Origin: an uncultured Clostridia bacterium
GTDB taxonomy: Bacteria > Bacillota > Clostridia > Christensenellales > UBA1242
Reading direction: 5' to 3'
Length of the DNA: 64,000 bases
NCBI GenBank assembly: GCA_944372365.1
Contig: CALVYP010000001.1
Location: 249,691-313,690 of the forward strand
A model generated the notes under the pieces. The model saw only the letters and a program-made list of their open reading frames with translations, was not told where the DNA came from and ran no database searches. Positions 19,001-27,253 of this stretch are shown in pieces. Position 1 is the first letter of the stretch, and every line of letters starts with the position of its first letter. The position numbers were made by a program, and so were the translations under genes.

Positions 19001-21277
19001 GACGAGCAAGCGCAAACATTCTATTGGACATACGGCGTCAAGTTTGCCGACAGAACAAACGGCGAAACACAGATATTTAAGGATGATCAAGGCGGAATCT
19101 ATGGCTTTGAAGAAGGTCAAACCCTGCCGCTTGAAAGCATAGTGTTGCAGCAAGAGAGTTACATTCCTATAATGTATACATCTCAGGGGCAATATCAAAC
19201 CTACTATGTTGAAATTGCAGGCACGTATTCTCAAATAAGAGATAAAGAAGACGAAGAAGGCGGGCAGGAATACTTAATCTTCACAACTCAAGAAAAGCCG
19301 ATGATGCAACTTCAAGATGGAAAGCTTGTTGATTCAACATTTGTTATGCAGGAAGGCATTGGCTATGGCTATGGCGGAGGCAATTGGGCGGTTAAAGCCA
19401 AGATGCCGTTTGACGAAGAAGAGCAAACCTACTTCGTTCCACAAAACCTAATATCCTATCAAACCGATGAAGAAGGTGTTGTTCAATTCACTGTTTTGCA
19501 AACAACACCTTGGTATGTAGATCAACAAACAGAACAAATGCCTTTGCTTGACGATAAAGTTATTTTAAACATGGCAAGCGCATACAACCCAAGCCTTGCA
19601 TATCAAGAAGTTATAATTGGCGGCGAGCATGTGTTTATTGCAACTGAAAATGTTTATCATTATTTGACGCAAGACGAAAACTTTAATGAAAACATTTCGT
19701 CGGTGCATTTTAAGGTTTCAATCACCACCGAATATAGCTACATAGAAGATAGATACACCTATGAAGTTGTTGATGAGCGCGCTTACAACAATGTGCCGCG
19801 TGGAGAAAAACAAACGCATTTCCTTGACTATAACATAGACGAAGAAGGCATATATGTAAGCAGCTTCCAACCTAACCTTATTGGAGAGATCACGCAATTC
19901 TCTGTTCAAGCAAGAAAATCTCAAAACAACCTTCTCTCGCAGCCGCTAACATGCAAGCAAGATCAGAACATCAGCTTCAGCTTGTTTGATTTGGGTGATG
20001 GCAGCGCAAGCAATCCATACAGGATTGCCAACGAAACGCATTTTGCCAATATGCAATACCGCGTTGAAAAACAGCCATATCATCTCTCTTACAATCAAAG
20101 AAAAACAATAATGCAACGCGATAATTACAATGGAACAACAAAGCCGGTGAAAACCCCAACCGAGTTTACACCTGTGGTTGAAACAGATTCAGTTTACAAA
20201 TTCCAGCAGACGGCAAGCTTGGATTTTGACATCAATGGATTTGTCATTTCTCAACCGTTTGCGGGAAGCTATGACGGAAACGGGTTCAGCATAACTGCAA
20301 ACATCACTTCACTTGCCGAACTTGATGAGGCGGTTGAAACGCTGGTGGCTTCTTCAACAGGAACGCAGACGACAACATTCAATTATGGGGCGTCGCTGTT
20401 TAAAGAGATTGCTTCGGGTGGAACGCTTGAAAATGTTGATGTGGCATTTAACTTTGCCTTTACAAAGGATATGGCAACGGTGCTTGCAAGCGATGGCGCG
20501 TTGGTAAGTGGGCTTGTGTTTGAAAACAATGGCACAATTCAAAATGTTGCTGTAATTTCATCAAATGTAAGCTTTGAAAGTGCGATAGGCGCAGCGGCAA
20601 CGGTTGCAGCTTCGCCGATCATCGCGTTTAACAGACAGGAAGCGCGCGAGCTTTCAAGCGATGTTTTGGTAAGCATCACAAACACATTCACAAGCGGTGC
20701 ACAAAACTTCATGTATGGCGGATTGGTTGCGTTCAACGATTCGGCAAACGCAAAGCTTTTGCTTTCAACCAACAATGGCGCAATCAATGTAAACTTTACA
20801 AGAAACCAAAACGGCGTTGTTATGGCTGGCGGCATTGCAATTTCAAATGTAAATGCAACCATTGAAATGACGATAAACAACGGCGCGGTCAATGCGATGT
20901 CGAGAAGCGGCATTGCCTATGCAGGTGGCATAGCCATCCACAGCACAAGAGGCTCGTTCTATCACAACGCAAACACCGCAAACATATCTGCTTCAAACGC
21001 GGGCGGTATATTATACAGCGCACTAGGCACTCTTTCAACAGGCACGGTTGCAATGGGAAGGGTAAACGGCGCGGTAGACAATTTGTTTGCTGCAACTGCA
21101 ACCTATGCATCTGGCTCTGGCACTAACTACACATATTCAAGCTATTCGCCAAGCCTAGGTTTGCGTTATGAAAAAATTGAAGCAAGCAAAAACATAAATT
21201 GCAGAAGCAGCGATTATATTCTGCAAGTCACCTACAACAACGTCAACAGTTACAGCGTGCAAATTATAGAAAACTAA
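10085..21277 (+). CDS. Giant surface lipoprotein, 3730 residues, with many fibronectin/Ig-like beta repeats
   Basis: The first 30 residues are a lipoprotein signal peptide ending in lipobox LTAC (Cys30). The rest has no membrane segment and no LPXTG motif, so it should be anchored to the outer face of the membrane only by its N-terminal lipid. The body is a long series of diverged beta-sandwich-like units, recognisable by recurring LSW/VSW/ISW strands followed ~10 residues later by Y-x-I/V (TNDGVLSWDRSD, STNSLSWQRETGAEKYILKI, ETQIISWEGV, HTLSWDAIDKAAGYRISV, NGTLSWDDF, NLVWRNAEG). The last ~400 residues change to a GLUG-like region (GDGSASNPYRIANETHFANM, AGSYDGNGFSI). It is expected to be an adhesin or glycan-binding stalk. 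Starts GTG at 10085 with no ribosome site. Confidence 0.9.
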   Translation: MKMQMTKTKISLLSVVTIFVMLAFFCLTACTQKFDYTAGFSQEQVTLEKGQEFNPRDYIEIGDGVSFTSSSQSVLSQTEQQTFVANQSGRAVVSAYDDDIFIDSLQVYVKYQFLTPTNLKMTNDGVLSWDRSDVSVDGKNIAPVYEIKIVEQGEETFVESHTNSFAFDKAGTFTVSVRAQQTDLVSASDFSSEATFYFDLTQGATNFVVESDKTFGSQQATISWNGSQSGYLTIDGITQHVSSTSISHDFSRFEEGERIDVDLVLSSPFGLSKTLSQTIKKLTTPQISVSTNSLSWQRETGAEKYILKISSPASDTSKEVETRQTFSTLEGLGEGVYTITYQAIASAGYLNGEVKSVDQLVGKVKNVDAQIEIEGDSAKITFSTDSVYSRRFVVKQNSMTFTFEFDNQLQDGKYVMTQTFKLQEGDNVFSVQALPTLDDGEFKYQNFTTTYAIGSDEKVFCNAIKVPQTTGLSHSIDENGNSILQFDSNSFANDYQVKINQIAVEDAVVDIGDETTTINLGKITKTKYGQTQSFEIELLATRLPQQDEAVAPSQTTKTLTMLSAPSMNGLNGSRLGQNSYTWRAVGGAKYVFSLFTTDESFVTDEVQPQTDVVLQNSVQDLVAGYYVLQVQSWPLDENNFLPSEEIGSDYFYYAQQLASAPIRIDYDEDVASLAENSGFVLSIQTVEFAYGYTIKVDGVEVGKVFNDLGEQHLLTFNFPADYDFSQNAKSYNITVEAFAENQAQQQIHPSSQSSLVVNKMAMPQDVEVEDGSQIASVKNLDKQATITIQKDGEDIVTGESGQDAKISVKQYDGDFSIRAKVNGYYEFEGFTTNGVVNLDSDFATFMFHRSQTPTMLNYSNQTLSFSHADKATAYHVDITVSSANGSTTRAFETSLLSFNLEEEIAELREGDEVFNSYFTQKTQITLRVYADINLSQDGIYYLPSRYATLKYDPASTELVISKLDKVMLSYDEETQIISWEGVSQQNPEYLVYLGEELQQTISAPSQSGRYEFSVSDYDFLQPGDYNFYVIARSDNSLQADASAAIIFHKISPVSKLRVFRQGDEYFADFNIGSADVNYITDITVNGKSIGIKNQFKLDADEFSIVLKGSSFNQDGNQIFFISSTPSAFTIKQAQISTYQPNTKISNGTLSWDDFSPYVSDWALVGQLDNLRYEVVIYNQAKEVVRTISGIQTNSLKLDEQQLVNLVNGDYTASVFAYFAEYEISSQGKGYWGITQLVSEQSVKKLESVSLLQASIDSETSTIDNELQKTLKLQWQFDGTFTSQVTFEIYVNNVLAATTQQTSYELQQQLFDQQQNKVSVVATSSTDVKSDEVSINVGKFNELQVSVDDRGVLTIADDSAQAAEQGYIVEITIKQDGGDYVQTAVITQTSQSIQSLINDHSGAATIRVTHKATQEVCLPDPAVATTNTRVLAQPQIVQDAEGLTLSSSDEDVVFYLQCEEKQFSTQLSGNYFAFPDDWQSGDYTIIVHAQKQGCIDSWTGDSAKTLINIDRIQNVSQVVFDRDERYLDHTLSWDAIDKAAGYRISVTKNSSLVGSQETDQTSIKLSQLFTLDGEGGEYIITFKTLADYATNKQTSSHVFEFIISVRANSISDIRAEDGLLRFDALSTGAGFYLSIKDAKGQQHENLPAVLDPDQNSYYVEGLTGQLQIVLRELATAQSSQTATAASTIYIDAATQQQAIYKLQDLKSISVDPETGYLYVLTDYETGSRKFYVTYVDEENNSQTLRISFSEVSQGRYRARAIDLCRQFALKDGQEFKFTIYSVIDGNLKSDNAEFSFIYRKSNQTVVQEKLSETQDYVVIKDNGSGQVNENVTAIILRVLEGGSWKYHTINVDDVKGYWIEHTFEQGGQSVVEHSFSLTPIEDEGYQSTPCYAIWVTDLLKNMNAGSFELQVGYITQTQEHYFIANDYNQSFEYKKLNGPTNFTIDQGNLVWRNAEGEHTGFVISFENQGDELQIFSSSSDATYFMGEDIPYSGEFEVALQAVSYQVGVLPSNKLYYEQNNVRQKVRKLQEIDTALTISNGVMSLSFDDERELPAKDEETSAEEYIQQLDSLERRLQTYSNGDLWTGSTFLTRLFDDILKYPFDYKIEELENVRFNLKFVNTQTQQEYITSVSALYLLSRLSESTLTALDSYIKTLGNVPERGRLQTFYNLLTDTHYFTGVATESLLFDEMGSSGTYGKVSTNNIPAGEYNIYIQQKGELSTNTISSAFTLKLSNISILPSLQVRTGSQSTAGEASKYYIKFMPSKNAQGEYYKNYTLVLKDKNLEEGEAYHQIAKYDITFDGQTWQRTSFDGENKVLQTDEDGFVYISINGTDSGIIYENNIKDIYGKAMQLEGNDFAANIFINGTNTSLNGKTEEVSVVFLQFNINTLTLENGKFSWENFTVSGKTYSTTVAYQHSTNQQVQEMPMSGQRPTLSLTSTGAYNYISFRTQGTASNFAITVDSPLYTIRNVYKLNSPNVSVTDGKFSITDTNASFTVREFLISNNVYQQISRGEMYAQSTQGAKSIIYQTGVNLISSSQSDRYELGLSEREASMFYFATAGDSFEVTNSSLTGDDRDGYIININSDGEYIYLQSDTVSTPAAKLEMSSTISISNGNVMWKTAEPFGSFDIDTNNFAIVYEVKVEYYYQTAGDAWEISSQHTQTLYTTQNSLSASNIVDPNSDEFRYKIIVKAHIYQPSQTGSIVSLQGDRYQTVNNVQYFNNQTYILEGETYSSRLFERAQKVEDFKLSGGKITWTYSAGTTTGEGENPQNETTFIVYIAEGSRNTQLEGSWEQAGDTYTFTLSQNKQQLQDDLLYNFAIVAKQNNKITSNVVYMFDGAQARILPVLTEEDFATDQVGEQNGGTLNTVDFLSYFKKAPLSNKNLISLQVSAQISATQTYECTISYTQHILYIQIGGTDTGRENTIVLPELSQGVNVVVLPVPTADSSTPLLSAYKPTTLQLSYADWSDTDMVYFDEQAQTFYWTYGVKFADRTNGETQIFKDDQGGIYGFEEGQTLPLESIVLQQESYIPIMYTSQGQYQTYYVEIAGTYSQIRDKEDEEGGQEYLIFTTQEKPMMQLQDGKLVDSTFVMQEGIGYGYGGGNWAVKAKMPFDEEEQTYFVPQNLISYQTDEEGVVQFTVLQTTPWYVDQQTEQMPLLDDKVILNMASAYNPSLAYQEVIIGGEHVFIATENVYHYLTQDENFNENISSVHFKVSITTEYSYIEDRYTYEVVDERAYNNVPRGEKQTHFLDYNIDEEGIYVSSFQPNLIGEITQFSVQARKSQNNLLSQPLTCKQDQNISFSLFDLGDGSASNPYRIANETHFANMQYRVEKQPYHLSYNQRKTIMQRDNYNGTTKPVKTPTEFTPVVETDSVYKFQQTASLDFDINGFVISQPFAGSYDGNGFSITANITSLAELDEAVETLVASSTGTQTTTFNYGASLFKEIASGGTLENVDVAFNFAFTKDMATVLASDGALVSGLVFENNGTIQNVAVISSNVSFESAIGAAATVAASPIIAFNRQEARELSSDVLVSITNTFTSGAQNFMYGGLVAFNDSANAKLLLSTNNGAINVNFTRNQNGVVMAGGIAISNVNATIEMTINNGAVNAMSRSGIAYAGGIAIHSTRGSFYHNANTANISASNAGGILYSALGTLSTGTVAMGRVNGAVDNLFAATATYASGSGTNYTYSSYSPSLGLRYEKIEASKNINCRSSDYILQVTYNNVNSYSVQIIEN

Positions 21278-21293
21278 ATAAAAGGCGAAAGAG

Positions 21294-22181
21294 TTGAATA
21301 AAATTAGTTTTATGAAAAAATTCTTTATGCTGCTTGTTTGTTTGGCGCTTGTGTTTCCGCTTTTAGGCTGCCAAACGCAAACCAAGCCACAATTAAACAA
21401 AAATGCATACGAAATAGATCTGTCAGTGGGGCAAAGCGCGGTTGCGCAGCGCTTTGCTTTTCCTGCGCAGACAGATTTTCTTGCAGAAAACGAAGTTTCT
21501 CAGCAGCAGATTGAAGAATATCTGGCAAGTTTAATCAAACAAATCAGGTTGCAAGTTTGGAATGTTTTGTTTTTAAACTATTTTGCAATCTATTCGCAAA
21601 TGCCAAACAATGATTATGTCATCGGCGGCGATCTGGTCGACTTTGGCGAAGTTGAATACAACCCAAGCTATGATTGCGTTGAGTTTACGCTTATGTTTAA
21701 AAGCTATGCCGCTTGGAATTATTATCACAAGGCAGAAGATGATGATAAACAACAGGACGACGGCAACTTGTTTTTAGATGAAGAGCTGTCGCAATCAAAA
21801 TTCATCTTTTCTCAGCAAAGCGGCGGAATCACGCTCGGGCAAAGATATTACGACATAGTGCATTCGGTTATGGAAGAACATTTTGCAGATATTGCGCAAA
21901 GCGCTCCAGCGCCGCAGTTTAGATATGATTATGCCACCTTCCACAAACGCGTGCATTCAAATGCCGATATAACTTACTATGACGGGCTGTATCATCATGT
22001 TTGGCAGCAAAACATGCAAGATTTAGGGCAAGAAAAAATTGTGGAAATCAAAACCGTCAATGCCGAGCGCGGCTGGTGGTATTTGGTTGTGCTGTGCAGC
22101 GCGCTAGGCGTGGCAGGCATCGGGGCACTGAGCATATTTATTGTTGACAAATGTAAAAAAAGCAAAAAAAGCAAGGCGTAA
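21294..22181 (+). CDS. Lipoprotein with additional C-terminal membrane anchor, 295 residues
   Basis: A signal peptide ends in lipobox LLGC (Cys26 from TTG 21294). The mature part (~27-260) is acidic with Trp/Tyr-rich stretches and no family I recognise. A C-terminal membrane helix (~263-285, WWYLVVLCSALGVAGIGALS) is followed by a Lys-rich cytoplasmic tail (KCKKSKKSKA), so both ends would be in the membrane. The TTG at 21294 has a better-spaced AAAAGG site than the ATG at 21312, which would remove six residues and leave the lipobox intact. It starts 16 nt after the giant lipoprotein, so the two are probably co-transcribed and functionally linked. Confidence 0.8.
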   Translation: MNKISFMKKFFMLLVCLALVFPLLGCQTQTKPQLNKNAYEIDLSVGQSAVAQRFAFPAQTDFLAENEVSQQQIEEYLASLIKQIRLQVWNVLFLNYFAIYSQMPNNDYVIGGDLVDFGEVEYNPSYDCVEFTLMFKSYAAWNYYHKAEDDDKQQDDGNLFLDEELSQSKFIFSQQSGGITLGQRYYDIVHSVMEEHFADIAQSAPAPQFRYDYATFHKRVHSNADITYYDGLYHHVWQQNMQDLGQEKIVEIKTVNAERGWWYLVVLCSALGVAGIGALSIFIVDKCKKSKKSKA

Positions 22182-22250
22182 ACCTTGTTTTTTTATTGAA
22201 ATTAAATAATTTTGTGATATACTAAATCGTTAAAAGGGAAACATAGACTT

Positions 22251-24083
22251 ATGACAAATGAAAAAATTAGAAATATTGCAATCATCGCGCATGTAGACCA
22301 CGGCAAAACATCGCTTGTAAACGAAATGCTTAAACAGGGGCATGTGTTTAGAGAAAATCAAGTGGTGGAAGACAGGGTTATGGACAGCAACGCGCTTGAA
22401 AAAGAACGGGGAATCACAATCTTGGCAAAAAACACCTCTTGCATTTATAATGGCGTTAAAATCAACATCATCGACACCCCAGGGCACGCGGATTTCGGCG
22501 GAGAAGTTGAAAGGGTTCTTAAAATGGTGGATGGCGTTTTGCTGCTTGTGGATGCGTTTGAAGGCCCTATGCCGCAGACACGATTTGTTTTGCAAAAAGC
22601 TTTGGAACTCAATCTGAAAGTTGTGGTTGTTGTAAACAAAATTGACAAGCCAGACGCAAGGTGTAAAGAAGTTGTTGATGAAGTTTTGGAGTTGTTTTTA
22701 GAGCTGGATGCAAACGACGATCAGTTAAATTCACCTTTTGTTTTCTGCTCTGCAAAAAAAGGCACAGCTTCAACCGATTTCAACAAGCCGCAAGATAATT
22801 TAAACGCGCTTTTTGAAACAATTTTAAACTATATTCCAGCGCCAACTGGCGACGAGACCAAACCGCTGCAACTGCTCATTTCATCTGCTGAGCATAACGA
22901 CTATGTCGGCAGGCTTGCGGTTGGAAAAATCACTCAGGGCAGCATTAAGGAGGGGCAAAATGTGATTGTTTGCAACTTCTATGAGCCAGAAAAAAAGCAG
23001 AAGGCAAAAATTGTTTCGCTTTTTGTTTTTGAAGGGTTAAAGCGCTTGCCAGTAAAACAGGCTGAGATTGGCGAAATTGTTTGCGTTGCGGGTTTAGATC
23101 AAGTCAATATCGGCGACACAATATGTGGAGAAGAAAATCCTGCGCCTGTTGAATTTGTTAAGATTGCCGAGCCAAGCATTGAAATGACTTTTATGGTAAA
23201 CAATTCACCTTTCGCTGGAACCGAAGGCAAGTTTGTAACAAGCAGGCATTTGCGAGACAGGCTTTATAAAGAAGCGGTTAAAGATTTGTCTCTTAAAGTT
23301 GAAGACGGGCAAACCGCTGATCAATTTATCGTGCGCGGCAGGGGCGAGATGCACCTTTCAATTTTGATAGAAAATATGCGCCGTGATGGCTATGAATTTC
23401 AAGTTTCCATGCCAAAAGTTCTCATCAAGCAGATTGATGGCGTCAAGTGCGAGCCGATTGACAGGCTGTTTTTAGATGTGCCAGAAGATTGCGTTGGCAC
23501 GGTTATGAATAAAATGGGCGTAAGAAAGGGCGATTTAGTGCAAATGACGCCGCACGGCAGCCGAATGAAAATGGAATTTTTAATTCCTTCGCGCGGGCTG
23601 TTTGGGTTTAAAAGTGAACTTCTCACCGATACGCGCGGCGAAGGAGTTATCAACTCTATCTTCGATGGTTATGCACCATACAAAGGAGAGATTCAAAGGC
23701 GAGATGTAGGTTCGTTGATTGCGCATGAAGCAGGCGAAGCCATTGCCTATGGGCTTTTCAATGCGCAAGAGCGTGGCGATTTATTTATTGGCGCTGGCAC
23801 AAAGGTTTATGCAGGCATGGTTGTTGGCGAAAACCCTAAGGGCGGCGATATTGTTGTGAACGTCTGCAAGAAAAAACACCTTTCAAACATGCGCGCGTCA
23901 GGCTCTGATGAAGCGTTAAGGCTTTCTCCGCCAAAGGTTTTAAGCCTTGAAGATGCGATAGAATTTTTAGCTGACGATGAATTGTTGGAAATTACTCCAA
24001 AAAATGTTAGAATAAGAAAAATAATTCTTGATCACACCATGCGCATGCGTGATAAAGCAAAGCAAATGCGCGGCGATGTTTAG
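22251..24083 (+). CDS. typA: Ribosome-associated translational GTPase TypA/BipA
   Basis: 610 residues, the normal length. The GTPase domain has G1 [10 protein letters not shown], a G2/G3 region with [11 protein letters not shown] and [17 protein letters not shown]4 NKIDKPDAR and G5 CSAKKG. Then come the EF-G-like domains II, III and V, and a C-terminal BipA-specific domain ([45 protein letters not shown]). It binds 70S ribosomes, helps 50S assembly and is important under cold or stress. It is followed after 8 nt by a small membrane protein gene. Confidence 0.97.
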   Translation: MTNEKIRNIAIIAHVDHGKTSLVNEMLKQGHVFRENQVVEDRVMDSNALEKERGITILAKNTSCIYNGVKINIIDTPGHADFGGEVERVLKMVDGVLLLVDAFEGPMPQTRFVLQKALELNLKVVVVVNKIDKPDARCKEVVDEVLELFLELDANDDQLNSPFVFCSAKKGTASTDFNKPQDNLNALFETILNYIPAPTGDETKPLQLLISSAEHNDYVGRLAVGKITQGSIKEGQNVIVCNFYEPEKKQKAKIVSLFVFEGLKRLPVKQAEIGEIVCVAGLDQVNIGDTICGEENPAPVEFVKIAEPSIEMTFMVNNSPFAGTEGKFVTSRHLRDRLYKEAVKDLSLKVEDGQTADQFIVRGRGEMHLSILIENMRRDGYEFQVSMPKVLIKQIDGVKCEPIDRLFLDVPEDCVGTVMNKMGVRKGDLVQMTPHGSRMKMEFLIPSRGLFGFKSELLTDTRGEGVINSIFDGYAPYKGEIQRRDVGSLIAHEAGEAIAYGLFNAQERGDLFIGAGTKVYAGMVVGENPKGGDIVVNVCKKKHLSNMRASGSDEALRLSPPKVLSLEDAIEFLADDELLEITPKNVRIRKIILDHTMRMRDKAKQMRGDV

Positions 24084-24091
24084 GGGGAGAG

Positions 24092-24352
24092 ATGCAAAAC
24101 AACAAAAACGATTACAAAAAGCAGATCAAACGAACAATGTGGTTTATATTAGCGTATGCGATTGTTGCGCTTGTTATTTCATCGCTATTGATTATTTACA
24201 CATCAATTCCACAATGGCTTAACATGATTATTGTTGTGCTGCTTGCTGGGGCGTTTTATTTGTTGTTTCTTGGGATTTGTGCTATCATTGATAAAAAGAA
24301 GAAGCAAAAGCAGGAGCAATCGCCAACCGACGATCCGTTTATTGAAGAATAA
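24092..24352 (+). CDS. Small two-helix membrane protein, 86 residues
   Basis: I do not recognise a named family. A basic start (MQNNKNDYKKQIKR) is followed by two hydrophobic helices (~15-37, ~44-66) and a Lys/Gln-rich acidic-ended tail (DKKKKQKQEQSPTDDPFIEE). Predicted topology puts both ends in the cytoplasm. GGGGGAG lies 4 nt before the ATG. It is squeezed between typA (8 nt) and dnaB (9 nt), so all are in one transcription unit. Confidence 0.8.
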   Translation: MQNNKNDYKKQIKRTMWFILAYAIVALVISSLLIIYTSIPQWLNMIIVVLLAGAFYLLFLGICAIIDKKKKQKQEQSPTDDPFIEE

Positions 24353-24361
24353 GGAGTTGTT

Positions 24362-25792
24362 ATGCCAGATTACAAAATGATGCCGCACAATCTTGATGCC
24401 GAGCAAGCCACTTTGGGCTGCTTGCTGATAGATTCTATGTGCCAAACAGAAATCATGTCGATGCTGAAAAGTGAAGATTTTTATACCGATGCGCATAAAA
24501 ATGTTTTTTCCGCCATGGTTAAAATCTTCCAAAAAAACACGCCGATAGATTTTGTTACGCTTACAGAAGAGCTTGAACGCGAAGGCAAAATTGATGCAAT
24601 CGGCGGCATTGATTACATAAACTTTCTTACAAACGTTGTTCCATCTGCCGCAAACTATAAATTTTATGTTGACATTGTAAAATCAAATTCTATTCGCCGC
24701 ATGCTTATCAAAAGCGGCCAAAACATCATTGAAAGCGCATATTCAAACGAAGATAAAGATGATGTTTTGTCAAATGCAGAAGCAGAAATTTATTCTATTG
24801 CCGAAAACGAAGAAGTTTCGCAGCTTGAACACATCGGCAAACCAAATGGCGCGATAAAGTCGGTGATAGATAAGTTTGACAAGGTTGCAAAAGATCCAAA
24901 CTCTTTGCGCGGCTTGTCAACTGGCTATCGTGATGTAGATGACATCACCAACGGCTTGCAAAACAGCGACCTAATTTTGCTTGCAGCAAGGCCAAGTGTT
25001 GGTAAAACAAGTTTTGCAATGAACCTTGTAACCAACATCGCAGTTAAAGAAGGCAAAAGTTGCGCGGTGTTCTCACTTGAAATGTCCAAGGAACAGTTGA
25101 CGCAAAGAGCGCTTTGCTCTCTTGCAAAAGTTCCAATGCAAAACGCACTTACTGGAAAGATGTCAAGTGATGAGTGGAAGAGAATTTGGACCGCAACCAA
25201 ACAACTTGAAAACAGCAAATTGTTTATCGATGATTCCAGCCTTACAACTCCTGCAACACTGCTTTCAAAGTGCCGCCGCCTTAAAGCCAAAGAAGGCAAG
25301 CTTGACTTGATTATGATCGACTATTTGCAGCTTATGACATCTGACAGCAGAAAAAAGGAAAACAGGCAAAGCGAAATTTCAGAAATTTCAAGAAATTTAA
25401 AGGTTGCGGCAAAAGAACTTAATGTGCCAATCGTCGTGCTTAGCCAGCTTTCGCGTGACATTGAAAAGCGTGAAGGGCACAGGCCGCAGCTTTCTGACCT
25501 GAGAGACTCAGGCGCGATTGAGCAAGACGCCGACATTGTTATGTTCTTGCACAATCCAGAAAAATATAACGACTCTCCAACGGCGGAAGAGCCGGGGGTG
25601 GTTGAACTTATCTTCGCAAAGCATCGTAATGGCAGGGTCGGTTCGGTTAAACTCAGGTGGATTGGCGAATACACCACTTTTGTGGGAATGGAAGAAAAGG
25701 TTAAGTATCAAAAACCTAAAAAACTTGAAGAAGCGCCGGTTGAAGAAGGTGCACTTAAAGAATTGGAAGAGGATTATGACGAACTCATTTAA
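24362..25792 (+). CDS. dnaB: Replicative DNA helicase DnaB (DnaC in Bacillus naming)
   Basis: 476 residues. The N-terminal primase-binding domain starts MPDYKMMPHNLDAEQATLGCLLID. After a linker, the RecA-like motor has Walker A ARPSVGKTSFAMNL, Walker B LIMIDYLQLM and the C-terminal motif LSDLRDSGAIEQDADIVMFLHNP. It forms the hexamer that unwinds the fork after DnaA opens the origin. The ribosome site AAGGAGTTGTT precedes the ATG. The tail ends in a Glu-rich segment. The last 17 nt overlap the gltX start. Confidence 0.97.
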   Translation: MPDYKMMPHNLDAEQATLGCLLIDSMCQTEIMSMLKSEDFYTDAHKNVFSAMVKIFQKNTPIDFVTLTEELEREGKIDAIGGIDYINFLTNVVPSAANYKFYVDIVKSNSIRRMLIKSGQNIIESAYSNEDKDDVLSNAEAEIYSIAENEEVSQLEHIGKPNGAIKSVIDKFDKVAKDPNSLRGLSTGYRDVDDITNGLQNSDLILLAARPSVGKTSFAMNLVTNIAVKEGKSCAVFSLEMSKEQLTQRALCSLAKVPMQNALTGKMSSDEWKRIWTATKQLENSKLFIDDSSLTTPATLLSKCRRLKAKEGKLDLIMIDYLQLMTSDSRKKENRQSEISEISRNLKVAAKELNVPIVVLSQLSRDIEKREGHRPQLSDLRDSGAIEQDADIVMFLHNPEKYNDSPTAEEPGVVELIFAKHRNGRVGSVKLRWIGEYTTFVGMEEKVKYQKPKKLEEAPVEEGALKELEEDYDELI

Positions 25793-27233
25793 CAATAAGG
25801 TTGTGACAAGGTTTGCACCAAGTCCAACAGGTTTTATGCATGTGGGAAACTTGCGAACCGCGCTTTATGCCTATCTTATTGCACGGGCAAACAACGGCAA
25901 GTTTATCTTGCGCATTGAAGACACCGATCAAGAAAGGTTTGTTGAAGGCGCAACCCAGCTTATTTACAAAACGCTTAAAGAAGCGGGCATCGACTATGAC
26001 GAAGGGCCGGACAAGGGTGGCGAGAATGCTCCGTATGTGCAAAGCCAGCGCAAGCACATATATAAAAAATATGCCGAGCTGCTTGTTGAAAAGGGCGGAG
26101 CATATTACTGTTTCTGCACAAAACAAAGGCTTGAAGAGCTTAAAAACGACGAGGGTGCGTTTGAGTATGATCGTCACTGCCGCAACTTAACCAAGCAGGA
26201 AATCCAAGAAAAATTAAGCCGTGGCGAGCCATATGTGATCAGACAAAAAATGCCGTTGCAAGGCGAAACAAGCTTTGACGACATGGTTTTTGGACATGTA
26301 AGTGTTAAAAATCAGGAATTGCAAGATATAATTTTGCTGAAATCAGACGGCCTGCCAACCTATAATTTTGCGCATGTTGTGGACGATTATCTTATGGGCG
26401 TAACGCATGTTGTCAGGGGCAGCGAGTATATCTCTTCATCGCCAAAGCATGTTTTGCTTTATGATGCGTTTGGTTGGGAAAGGCCAAAATATGTGCATCT
26501 GCCGCTGCTTATGGGAAAAAATCCAGACGGCAGTTTTTCAAAGTTGTCTAAGCGTCACGGCGCCGTCAGCTTTCAAGACTTAACGCAAGAAGGATATCTT
26601 CCACAGGCGATAGTAAATTATATCGCATTTTTAGGATGGAAATCGAAACAGACCACGCAAGAGTTTTTTACGCTTGACGAGCTTAAAACCTTGTTTAAAA
26701 TTGAAGAGATCAATAAGTCTCCATCAGTTTTTGACTATGAAAAACTAAATTGGTTTAACAAGGCCTACATTTCAAATTTGCCGTTTGAAGAGTTTAAGCA
26801 AGCTGCGCAGCAATATTTGCCGCCACAACTTAAAGGCAAAAATCAAGACAAAATTTTGCGTCTCATTCAGCCAAGGCTTGAAAAACTTGGCGATATTAAA
26901 GCAGTGACAAGCATTTTTGTTGAGAATGCAGCTTTCAACGCCGATTTGTTTGAAAACAAAAAAAATAAAACCACAGCGTTGCAAGCTAAAGTTATGCTGC
27001 CAAAAGTGGTTAAAGCGCTTGAAGGGCAAACAGATTTTTCAAACGATGCTCTCTTTGCAAGTCTTTCTGCGCTGGCAGAGCAAGAGGGGGTAAAAGTTGG
27101 CGCGCTTATGTGGATTGTAAGAATTGCAATCACATTCACCGCAGCAACACCTGGTGGAGCAACAGAAATTTTGGAAATTCTTGGAAAAGATGAGAGTTTA
27201 AACAGGCTTAAACAAACAATAAAAAACCTCTAA
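25776..27233 (+). CDS. gltX: Glutamyl-tRNA synthetase
   Basis: 485 residues from the ATG at 25776, which overlaps the dnaB end by 17 nt and has AGAGG upstream. The frame is open further upstream, but that part is the out-of-frame shadow of dnaB. This is a class I synthetase: HIGH-type motif APSPTGFMHVGNLRTALYAYLIAR at the N-terminus and KMSKS-type motif KLSKRHGAVSF at mid-protein, then the helical anticodon-binding domain. It charges tRNA-Glu. Whether it is discriminating or also charges tRNA-Gln cannot be told here. It is placed downstream of dnaB, presumably co-transcribed. Confidence 0.96.
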   Translation: MTNSFNNKVVTRFAPSPTGFMHVGNLRTALYAYLIARANNGKFILRIEDTDQERFVEGATQLIYKTLKEAGIDYDEGPDKGGENAPYVQSQRKHIYKKYAELLVEKGGAYYCFCTKQRLEELKNDEGAFEYDRHCRNLTKQEIQEKLSRGEPYVIRQKMPLQGETSFDDMVFGHVSVKNQELQDIILLKSDGLPTYNFAHVVDDYLMGVTHVVRGSEYISSSPKHVLLYDAFGWERPKYVHLPLLMGKNPDGSFSKLSKRHGAVSFQDLTQEGYLPQAIVNYIAFLGWKSKQTTQEFFTLDELKTLFKIEEINKSPSVFDYEKLNWFNKAYISNLPFEEFKQAAQQYLPPQLKGKNQDKILRLIQPRLEKLGDIKAVTSIFVENAAFNADLFENKKNKTTALQAKVMLPKVVKALEGQTDFSNDALFASLSALAEQEGVKVGALMWIVRIAITFTAATPGGATEILEILGKDESLNRLKQTIKNL

Positions 27234-27250
27234 AATTTTAGAGGTTTTAT
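27221..27250. terminator. Bidirectional terminator between gltX and the 27254 gene
   Basis: A perfect palindromic stem AAAACCTCTAAA / TTTAGAGGTTTT. The gltX stop codon lies inside the stem. The A and T runs serve both strands. Confidence 0.85.
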
Positions 27251-27253
27251 TTT

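Noticed and set aside
25518-25775. Upstream extension of the gltX frame by 86 codons
   Set aside because: It overlaps conserved dnaB sequence and has no homology to synthetases. The HIGH motif is 13-24 residues from the ATG at 25776, as usual.
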